8,190 bases of DNA from Solirubrobacterales bacterium (GTDB lineage: Bacteria > Actinomycetota > Thermoleophilia > Solirubrobacterales > Solirubrobacteraceae). How positions within the stretch are numbered: position 1 is the first letter of the stretch; every line of letters starts with the position of its first letter. The DNA lies in assembly GCA_019240015.1 (NCBI GenBank), contig JAFAZB010000383.1, forward strand, positions 1 to 8,190, in the 5' to 3' direction. The notes under the pieces were generated by a model. The model saw only the letters and a program-made list of their open reading frames with translations, did no database searches and was not told the origin of the DNA. The position numbers and the translations under genes were made by a program. This document shows, piece by piece, positions 1-7,195 of the stretch.

Positions 1-2
1 AG

Positions 3-683
3 CAGGTTCCCGAGCTAAAAGACCTGCATATCGACATCGGCGCGCAGGACGGCGAGGAGGCCCGCAAGCTGGTCCGGATCGGCGACGTGGCGGTGATCGA
101 CGTGGCCCCGGTCGAGCTGCCCAACGAGCGGCTGGTCTCGCGGGCGCTTGATAACCGGGTCGGCTGCTACGTGGCGGCCGAGGCGGCGCGGCTGGTGGCC
201 GAGGCGGGTGGCGCGCCCGGCGACGTGATCGCCGTGGCGGTTGCCCAGGAGGAGACCACGTTCGCGGGCTCGCGTACGACCGCGTTCACGCTCGAGCCCG
301 ACCTGGCGATCGCGGTCGACTTGACCTTCGCGACCGATCAGCCGGGGATCGAGCTCGGGCCGATCACCAAGCACACGCTGGGCTCAGGCCCTGTGATCGC
401 CCGCGGAACAACCCTGCATCCCCGCATTTTCGAGCTTCTGCACGAGGCCGGCGAGCAGGAGGGGATCCCGTTCACGGTCGAGTCGCTGGGCCGGGGCACC
501 GGGACCGATGCCGATGCGATCCACGTCAGCCGCTCCGGCGTGCCGACGGGGCTGGTGTCGGTCCCCTGCCGGTACATGCACTCTCCGGTCGAGCTCGTCT
601 CGCTGGCGGACATCGAGGCGGCGGCGAAGTTGATCGCGGCGTTTGCTCGGCGGCTCGAGCCGGGGCTCACATTCGAACGCTGA
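3..683 (+). CDS. M42 family metallopeptidase (glutamyl aminopeptidase / endoglucanase-like), 5' partial
   Basis: The reading frame is open from base 3 and ends at TGA 681-683, giving about 226 C-terminal residues. The family is usually about 350 residues, so the N-terminal third, including the first metal-binding His, lies upstream of the window. Visible M42 landmarks are LDNR, whose Asp (150-152) would bridge the two metals; the Glu pair in AQEET (249-254), catalytic base plus metal ligand; the Asp in AVDLTFATD (318-320); and the final His ligand in YMHSP (579-581). M42 enzymes are cytoplasmic, dinuclear-metal aminopeptidases that form large tetrahedral complexes and trim peptides. The residues after the Glu pair (TTFAGS) differ from the common VGLRGA, so substrate specificity is not assignable. 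The stop codon is the first base triplet of a 19-bp tandem repeat that leads into the HAD gene. Confidence 0.92.
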   Translation, partial: QVPELKDLHIDIGAQDGEEARKLVRIGDVAVIDVAPVELPNERLVSRALDNRVGCYVAAEAARLVAEAGGAPGDVIAVAVAQEETTFAGSRTTAFTLEPDLAIAVDLTFATDQPGIELGPITKHTLGSGPVIARGTTLHPRIFELLHEAGEQEGIPFTVESLGRGTGTDADAIHVSRSGVPTGLVSVPCRYMHSPVELVSLADIEAAAKLIAAFARRLEPGLTFER

Positions 684-737
684 GCGCCGACGAGACCCCT
701 GAGCGCCGGCGAGAGCCCTGAGCGCCGACGAGATCAC
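681..737 (+). repeat. Three tandem 19-bp direct repeats at the M42/HAD junction
   Basis: Three adjacent 19-bp units are seen: TGAGCGCCGACGAGACCCC (681-699), TGAGCGCCGGCGAGAGCCC (700-718) and TGAGCGCCGACGAGATCAC (719-737). The second and third each match the first at 17 of 19 bases. Because 19 is not a multiple of 3, the TGA opening each unit falls in a different forward frame (frames 3, 1 and 2). The first TGA ends the peptidase. The second stops any N-terminal extension of the HAD frame. Confidence 0.95.
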
Positions 738-1437
738 CCGGCCGCTGCTGCTGCTGTTCGACATCGACGGCACCCTGCTCGCCGGCGCCACCGACGCCCA
801 CCGCGACGCGCTGCACGCGGCGCTGCTGGCGGTCCACGGGGTGGACGCCCAGACGGTTAACGCGCGCCTGCGGCCGGCAGGGCGCACGGATGGCGAGATC
901 GCGCGGACGATCCTGCTGGCCGCGGGGGTGTCGGCGGAGCGGATCGACGAGCGCGCCGGCGCGGTGCGCGAGGAGTGCTGCCGCGCCTACCAGCGCCTGT
1001 GCCCCAAGGACCTCTCGCGCACCGTGCTCCCCGGCGTGAGGGAGCTGCTCGCATGGCTCGCCGGTCGCGCCGACGTGCGGCTCGCGCTGGTCACCGGCAA
1101 CTACGAGCTGGTCGCCCGGCTCAAGCTCGCAAGCGCCGGGATCGGCCACCGCTTTCCCACCGGACAAGGCGGGTTCGGCTCCGACGCCGAGGACCGCGCC
1201 GCGCTGCCGGCGATCGCCCGCCGCCGCGCAGGGACGGTGGGCACGCCGCACCCACGCGCGGCGACGACCGTGATCGGGGACACGCCAAGGGATATCGCCT
1301 GCGCGCACGCCGACGGCGTGCGGTGCATCGCGCTCGCGACCGGGCCGTTCGGCCGCGAGGAGCTCTCCGAGGCCGATGCCGTGCTGCCCAGCGCGCTGGA
1401 GCTCGGTGAGCTGCTGGCCGCGGAGCTCGCGGCCTGA
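718..1437 (+). CDS. HAD-superfamily hydrolase (phosphoglycolate phosphatase-like), non-canonical start
   Basis: This is a probable cytoplasmic phosphatase of the haloacid dehalogenase superfamily, subfamily I; the substrate is unknown. Counting from CTG 718 (239 residues), motif I is FDIDGT with nucleophile Asp15 and acid/base Asp17, motif II is LVTGN with Thr126, a candidate motif III Lys is Lys136, and motif IV is GDTPRD with Asp188 and Asp192. The stretch SDAEDRAALP is typical of actinobacterial members. The first conventional start in this frame is GTG 841, which would delete motif I and cannot be right. The frame is open only from 703, after the TGA at 700-702, and has no ATG, GTG or TTG before motif I. 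CTG 718, inside the 19-bp repeats, is therefore my choice, with ATC 733 as the alternative. It lies 34 bp after the peptidase stop, probably co-transcribed, and converges on the dehydrogenase. Confidence 0.85.
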   Translation: MSADEITRPLLLLFDIDGTLLAGATDAHRDALHAALLAVHGVDAQTVNARLRPAGRTDGEIARTILLAAGVSAERIDERAGAVREECCRAYQRLCPKDLSRTVLPGVRELLAWLAGRADVRLALVTGNYELVARLKLASAGIGHRFPTGQGGFGSDAEDRAALPAIARRRAGTVGTPHPRAATTVIGDTPRDIACAHADGVRCIALATGPFGREELSEADAVLPSALELGELLAAELAA

Positions 1438-1444
1438 GGGGCCG

Positions 1445-2308
1445 CTATACGCGCGGCGTGGGGAACTGCCTGCGCATCGCCAGGTCCCAGGCCCGGTCGG
1501 GCATCAGGCGTCGCTGGTTGATCAGCAGGCGGGCGCTCGCGGTCACCGGGTAACGCGGCTTGGGGCGCTTGGCGCTCAGCGCCGTGGCGATCGTCTCCGC
1601 GACAGCCTGCGGTCCCGCGCCGAGCCGCGCGAGTGTTCCCTCGTAGGCCTCCTCGGTGATCCGCGCGACCTGCCGGTTGAACTGCGAATACGGGCCGCTC
1701 GACCCCTCATCCTCCGGCGTGGCAGCCGAGATCGAGGCCGACGCGGCCTCGCCGAAACGGGTCCGGATCAGCCCAGGCTCGACCAGGCTCACGTCGATCC
1801 CGAATCCCCGCAGCTCGAACCGCAGCGCGTCGCTGAGCGCCTCGATCGCGTACTTGGTGGCGTGGTAGACTCCCCCGCCGGGGAACGTCAGCTTGCCGCC
1901 CATCGAGCCGATGTTCACGATCCTGCCCCAGCGCTGGGCGCGCATCCCGGGCGCCACCAGCTGGCACATGCGGATCAATCCGAACACGTTGGTCTCGAAC
2001 TGGCGGCGGATCCGCTCGATCGGCACCGACTCGACGGCGCCTGACTGGCTGTAGCCGGCGTTGTTGACGAGCACTCCCACGGCCCCCTCGGCGTCGGCGA
2101 CGGTGCGCACCGCCTCGGCCATCGATTGCTCGTCGCAGACGTCGAGCGCCAGCGTCCGGCAGCCCCGGTCGGCCAGCTCGGCGATCGCCTCGAGGCGACG
2201 CGCGCTGGCATACACCCGCCAGCCCGAGGCGGCTAGGCGCTCAGCCGTGGCGCGGCCGATCCCGGACGAGCAGCCAGTGATCAGGACGGCCGTGGAACGC
2301 CCGGGCAC
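1445..2308 (-). CDS. Classical short-chain dehydrogenase/reductase (SDR)
   Basis: This is an NAD(P)(H)-dependent oxidoreductase of the classical SDR family, 287 residues. The Rossmann nucleotide-binding motif TGCSSGIG is at residues 11-18. ARR at 36-38 after strand 2 places arginines where NADP-preferring enzymes have them. Further landmarks are LDV at 55-57, NNAG at 82-85 and the catalytic set Asn107, Ser135, Tyr148 and Lys152 (YHATK). The long C-terminal region after the active site resembles the retinol/hydroxysteroid dehydrogenase-like branch, but the substrate cannot be read from sequence. The start is GTG at 2306-2308, supported by an AAGGTG ribosome-binding site (bases 2314-2319, minus strand) with 5 nt spacing. 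Its stop is 7 bp from the convergent HAD stop, leaving no room for a separate terminator. It diverges from the LCP gene across 36 bp. Confidence 0.93.
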   Translation of the reverse strand: MPGRSTAVLITGCSSGIGRATAERLAASGWRVYASARRLEAIAELADRGCRTLALDVCDEQSMAEAVRTVADAEGAVGVLVNNAGYSQSGAVESVPIERIRRQFETNVFGLIRMCQLVAPGMRAQRWGRIVNIGSMGGKLTFPGGGVYHATKYAIEALSDALRFELRGFGIDVSLVEPGLIRTRFGEAASASISAATPEDEGSSGPYSQFNRQVARITEEAYEGTLARLGAGPQAVAETIATALSAKRPKPRYPVTASARLLINQRRLMPDRAWDLAMRRQFPTPRV

Positions 2309-2313
2309 GGATT

Positions 2314-2319
2314 CACCTT
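2314..2319 (-). promoter_or_regulatory. Ribosome-binding site of the SDR gene
   Basis: On the minus strand this reads AAGGTG, five bases before the GTG start at 2308. It is one of three clear Shine-Dalgarno sites in the window and it fixes the GTG start. Confidence 0.6.
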
Positions 2320-2329
2320 AGCGAGCACC

Positions 2330-2335
2330 TACTAT
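2330..2335 (+). promoter_or_regulatory. Candidate -10 element for a leaderless LCP transcript
   Basis: TACTAT fits the TANNNT pattern and ends 9 bases before GTG 2345. No Shine-Dalgarno sequence precedes that GTG, so transcription may start at or beside the start codon. No convincing -35 hexamer is visible. On the opposite strand the same bases read CATAGT, so a divergent promoter for the SDR gene may overlap. Confidence 0.3.
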
Positions 2336-2344
2336 GGGCGCGGC

Positions 2345-4118
2345 GTGCGCCACCGAGCCTCTCCTCAGGCGAACGGGCGGCTTCCGAAGGCAGCGGAAGC
2401 GCGGTTCCTGGTCCGCACCGCGCTCGCGGCCCTGGTGGTGGTGCTCGCGGTTGGGGGCTTCGTCGCCACCGCCGCGCTGCTCGAGGTCGGCAAGATCGCC
2501 CAAGCCTTCCGGCAGAACAAGACGCTCCAGGTCGGGCCGCACGTGCTCGCTCAGGCCGCCCCCGGGGCGCCCCAGACCCTGTTGCTGGTCGGCGACGACC
2601 GGCGACCGGCGCCCCAGGGCCGCCCGAACGCGTTCGTGGTCCCGCATTCCAACGAGATGCTGCTGGTCCGCCTCGATCCCGCCCAGCCGACGATCGCGAT
2701 GCTCTCGATCCCCCGCGAGCTGAAGGTGACGATCAGGCCCCGCCCGGGCAAGCCGGTCGTCAACCGGATCAACTTCGCCTACACGCTGGGTGGGATCAGG
2801 CTGATGACCGAGACGATCAAGCAGGTGCTGGGGCTCTCGATCAACCACGTGGTGGTGATCACGTTCCCGCACTTCAAGCGGGCGGTCGACCAGATGGGGT
2901 GCGTCTACTCCACGATCGACCGCCGCTACTACCACTCCAATCAGGGCTCGGTGCAGCAATATTTCGAGATCGACCTGCAGCCGGGCTATCAGCGGCTGTG
3001 CGGCCAGCAGGCGCTCGAGTTCGTGGCCTACCGACACGGCGACACCTCGCTGGTGCGCGACGCCCGCGACCAGCGCTTCCTGCTCGACGTCAAGGCGCAG
3101 TACGGCCCCTCGGTGCTGGGCAACCGGGACAAGTTCGAGCAGATCTTCGGCGGCGCGGTGCAGACCGATATCCACGGCGTCAATCAGATCCTCAGCCTCG
3201 CCGAGCTGCTCGCGCAGATGGCGGGCCGGCCGGTCCGGCAGGTGCGCTTCGACGTCAACATCGGCCCCAGCTTCGACACCGCCTCGCCGGGGCAAATCCG
3301 CGCCGCCGTCGATGGCTTCCTCCAGGGGGTCCGCGCCGGCCCCAAGCCGCGACTGGCGCGCGCGGTGGCGGTCGCCCGCCACCCGCAAGCGCCCGGGCTG
3401 TCGCTGATTCGCACGCCGACCGCCGACCTCGAGCGCGCCCGCGCCGCGGCGGTGGGGATGCCGCTTGCGCTCGAGTATCCGCGCGTGCGCAACCAGCTCG
3501 GCGGACCGCAGCACGACACCCTGCGCAACTACTACATCTACGACCAGCGCGACCAGCGTCACGACTCCTACGCGATCGTGATCAACCGCGGCACGCTCGG
3601 CGACTACTACGACGTGCAGGGCACCACCTGGCAGGACCCGCCGCTGCTGCGCAATCCCTCGCAGACGGTCCGGCTCGGACCCCGTACCTACGGCCTGTAC
3701 TACGAGGGCGACAACCTCCGGCTGGTGGCGTGGCGCGAGGGGCCCGGGGTCTACTGGATCGAGAACACGCTGACCGACAGCGTCCCGCCGGCCGAGATGC
3801 TCGCGATGGCCGAGCAGACCACCGCGGTGGGGAGCGCGGGCGCGTTCACCCGGGGCGAAGTCAGTCCGCGCGGGTTCTTCCTGCCGAAGCGGACCGCGGC
3901 CGTGACCGAGACCACCGCCCAGACGGTCGGCGGCGTGCTGGGGATCGTCGGCCTGGGAGTGGTCTGCGCGCTGGTGGCGCTGTGGGCGCGTCGCAGGCGG
4001 CGGCTGCGCGAGCTTCGCGCCGAGCTCCAGTGGCTGACCGAGATGGAGGCGGCGCTGGCCGCCAGCTTGGACGACAGCGCCTCGGCCGCCGCGCGGGCGG
4101 CGGGCGAGGCGGAGCTGT

Positions 4119-4147
<29 letters not shown>
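2345..4147 (+). CDS. LytR-CpsA-Psr (LCP) family protein with C-terminal extension and second membrane helix
   Basis: LCP proteins transfer lipid-linked glycopolymers to the cell wall on the outer face of the membrane. This one has 600 residues: a cytoplasmic tail, a membrane helix at about 22-46, then an LCP core at about 77-250. Core landmarks are LLLVGDDRR (79-87), LSIPR (120-124), NRINFAYTLGG (140-150), MGCVY (184-188), LCGQQAL (218-224) and YRHGD with RDAR downstream (229-241). Cys186 and Cys219 could form a disulfide. Two family positions look altered: the Asp of the usual RSDT segment is Asn103, and the first Arg of the usual YVRYRH segment is Ala228. A second globular region (about 350-500, with GTTWQDPP) follows, then a helix at about 528-547, an ARRRRR stop-transfer patch and a charged C-terminal tail. 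Start GTG 2345 has no ribosome-binding site and may be leaderless. The last 29 bp overlap ettA. Confidence 0.88.
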
Positions 4148-5798
<1,651 letters not shown>

Positions 5799-5803
5799 AT
5801 GAG

Positions 5804-5974
5804 GTGCTCCACGCGCTGGCCGTCGTGTTCGCCCTGCTCGCCATCGCCTGCATGCTGGTGGCGATCGCGGGCATGGTCACGGGCAGGCCGGGACCCAGGA
5901 CGGGCGGGCTGATCCGGGCGCTGGCGCTGGCCTGCTTCGCGACCGCGGTGGTGTTGAACATCGCCGCCCACTGA
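5804..5974 (+). CDS. Small two-helix membrane protein, hypothetical
   Basis: This short frame of 56 residues begins at GTG 5804 and ends at TGA 5972-5974. Residues 4-25 form one strongly hydrophobic helix (AVVFALLAIACMLVAIAG). A short basic, Gly/Pro-rich turn with Arg28, Arg32 and Arg38 follows, then a second helix at 36-55. Nearly every codon ends in G or C, as in the neighbouring genes, while the antisense frame over the same bases yields only an Arg/Gly-rich shadow. No Shine-Dalgarno sequence precedes the GTG; a weak -10-like TACAAC lies 7 bases upstream (5791-5796), which would suit a leaderless message. It diverges from ettA with 5 bp between starts. I do not recognise a family; function unknown. 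Confidence 0.6.
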   Translation: MLHALAVVFALLAIACMLVAIAGMVTGRPGPRTGGLIRALALACFATAVVLNIAAH

Positions 5975-6016
5975 GGCGTTCGCGCGGACCGTGCACCGGG
6001 CGCGACCGGCACCTCC

Positions 6017-6039
6017 AGGGCACCGCATAAGGGTGCCCT
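6017..6039 (+). terminator. Possible transcription terminator after the small membrane gene
   Basis: A perfect 8-bp stem (AGGGCACC / GGTGCCCT) encloses a 7-base loop 43 bases after the stop at 5974. The nearest T tract, seven Ts at 6052-6058, is 12 bases beyond the stem rather than directly after it. This is therefore not a textbook intrinsic terminator. Confidence 0.4.
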
Positions 6040-6073
6040 AAACAGGCCAGCTTTTTTTAGGTGTGTCCTGTTT
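6040..6073 (+). promoter_or_regulatory. Inverted repeat in AT-rich intergenic stretch
   Basis: AAACAGG (6040-6046) is exactly complementary to CCTGTTT (6067-6073), with 20 bases between that include the T7 tract. The right arm also begins a small hairpin, CCTG-TTTT-CAGG (6067-6078). It lies immediately upstream of the candidate promoter of the secreted-protein gene, so an operator or an RNA hairpin are both possible. The rest of 5975-6105 shows no gene. Confidence 0.4.
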
Positions 6074-6091
6074 TCAGGAGGTTTTTCGGGG

Positions 6092-6097
6092 TATCCT
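6092..6097 (+). promoter_or_regulatory. Candidate -10 element for a leaderless secreted-protein transcript
   Basis: TATCCT fits TANNNT and ends 8 bases before ATG 6106. The only Shine-Dalgarno-like sequence, CAGGAGG at 6075-6081, is about 24 bases from the ATG and too far to serve it. No strong -35 element is seen. Confidence 0.35.
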
Positions 6098-6105
6098 AGG
6101 CCCTA

Positions 6106-7113
6106 ATGCAGGGGTTGCGGGGACTCAGGTTGTGCATTTTCCGCCAGGCGGGCGTGATTCGGATCGCCGGGCTGGGCGCGATGCTGCTGTGCGCGTTCGC
6201 GCTGCTCGCTCCTCGCGCCGAGGCTGCACCGTCGCTGGGCGCTGCCACGCAGGCCGTCGTGACGACCGCGCAGTCGGTCGGCTCGTCGGCCGGCGCGGTA
6301 GTCAAGCCCGCGGCGCCGGCCGCGCCCGCGGCGCCGGTCGTCAAGGCAGCGCCGGCCAAGCCGGCGGCTTCGGCCGTCAAGACCGCTTCCTCGCTCGCCA
6401 ACCGGACGCCGGCCGTCAAGGTCGCCACGCCGGTCGTCAAGCAGACGCAGTCGACGCTCGGCACGGCGTCCTCGCCGGCCCTCAAGCAGTCCTCACCGGT
6501 GATCACGAACACCGCGGCGTCGGTCACCCACACCGCGACCCGAACGGCTGGAACCGCCGCTCCGATGGCGGCGCCGGTGACCCAGACCGCGGCGCCGCTG
6601 CTCGCGCCGATCGCGGGCCCGCTGCAGCCGCTGGCCGGCTCGCTGACCCCGGTGCTCGGGATTGGCGGGCCGATCTCCTCGCTGGTTCCGCGACTGGGCG
6701 TCGGCGCTCGGCTGACGGTCCCCGGTCAACTGTCCCCCGTGTTCCCCGGCTCGAGCGCCTTTGCGCCGGGCCGGCTGCCGGGCTCCTTCACTTCGCCGGC
6801 GGCGGGCCAGGCTTCGGCCCGCTCACTTGAGGCGCTGCTCCCCGCGGCCCTCGGCGCCGTCCGAGCACTGCTAGCGCACCGGCCGCCCAGCGCGCTCGGC
6901 GGCGTGTCGACGCTGGCGCCGATCGCGCCGGTGCTGGCGGGCGGGCCGGCCCCCGCCGCGGCGTCCTCGGCGCCGGGCGGCGCCGGCGCCACTGGCGCGA
7001 TGCTGATCTTTGCCTTCATCTTGGCGACGGCTCTTGCCGGCCGTCGCCTGCTGGTCGGTGGTGTCTTGCCCCCACCGACCCCCTTGCGGTTGCTCACAGC
7101 ACGCCCCGGCTAA
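6106..7113 (+). CDS. Secreted Ala/Pro/Val-rich low-complexity protein with C-terminal membrane anchor
   Basis: The protein has 335 residues and I recognise no family. A signal peptide ends with a hydrophobic run at 20-35 and an AEA cleavage motif at 38-40. The segment before it is long; starting instead at GTG 6154 (Val17) would give a normal 24-residue signal peptide, so the start is uncertain. Residues about 41-140 are rich in Ala, Pro, Val and Lys, with recurring PAAP, PVVK and AVK motifs. Residues about 140-290 are rich in Ala, Pro, Leu and Gly. A hydrophobic helix at about 297-311 is followed by GRR and a short tail. The likely form is a wall-spanning, C-terminally membrane-anchored protein, outside the cell apart from its tail. 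No LPXTG sorting motif is present. High GC3, the signal peptide and the anchor favour this frame over two overlapping open frames. A strong hairpin follows the stop. Confidence 0.72.
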   Translation: MQGLRGLRLCIFRQAGVIRIAGLGAMLLCAFALLAPRAEAAPSLGAATQAVVTTAQSVGSSAGAVVKPAAPAAPAAPVVKAAPAKPAASAVKTASSLANRTPAVKVATPVVKQTQSTLGTASSPALKQSSPVITNTAASVTHTATRTAGTAAPMAAPVTQTAAPLLAPIAGPLQPLAGSLTPVLGIGGPISSLVPRLGVGARLTVPGQLSPVFPGSSAFAPGRLPGSFTSPAAGQASARSLEALLPAALGAVRALLAHRPPSALGGVSTLAPIAPVLAGGPAPAAASSAPGGAGATGAMLIFAFILATALAGRRLLVGGVLPPPTPLRLLTARPG

Positions 7114-7116
7114 CTG

Positions 7117-7145
7117 CCGGCAGGGTTCCTAAAGAGCCTTGCCGG
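7117..7145 (+). terminator. Strong hairpin after the secreted-protein gene
   Basis: A 12-bp stem, CCGGCAGGGTTC against GAGCCTTGCCGG with two G-U pairs, closes a 5-base loop (CTAAA) and begins three bases after the stop codon. No T tract follows. It may terminate, stabilise the upstream mRNA 3' end, or act as a leader switch with the next hairpin. Confidence 0.5.
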
Positions 7146-7163
7146 GAGGGCCTTCATCCCGGC
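7141..7163 (+). promoter_or_regulatory. Second hairpin, mutually exclusive with the first
   Basis: GCCGGGA (7141-7147) pairs perfectly with TCCCGGC (7157-7163) around a 9-base loop. Its left arm uses bases 7141-7145, which are also the base of the preceding 12-bp stem, so both cannot form fully at once. It ends 18 bases before the A-rich run that carries the next ribosome-binding site. Confidence 0.45.
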
Positions 7164-7181
7164 GTTCTGTAAAGCAATCAA

Positions 7182-7187
7182 AAAGGA
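7182..7187 (+). promoter_or_regulatory. Ribosome-binding site of the repeat-protein gene
   Basis: AAAGGA lies 8 bases before ATG 7196, in a short A-rich stretch downstream of the two hairpins. It selects this ATG over the nearby out-of-frame ATG at 7192. Confidence 0.6.
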
Positions 7188-7195
7188 CGTGATGC

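Noticed and set aside
841..1437. HAD hydrolase starting at GTG 841
   Set aside because: This start would remove the catalytic FDIDGT motif encoded at 757-774 in the same frame.
1376..2044. 222-residue plus-strand frame opposite the SDR gene
   Set aside because: It is the antisense shadow of a well-supported SDR gene.
6017..6105. Riboswitch (for example c-di-AMP type) upstream of the secreted-protein gene
   Set aside because: I could not find the conserved core of any riboswitch class. The candidate -10 box lies just before the start codon, so most of the structured stretch would be upstream of the transcript.
6063..6830. 255-residue plus-strand frame and a 145-residue minus-strand frame over the secreted-protein gene
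   Set aside because: Neither has a signal peptide, anchor or the GC3 pattern; both are low-complexity shadows of the 335-residue frame.
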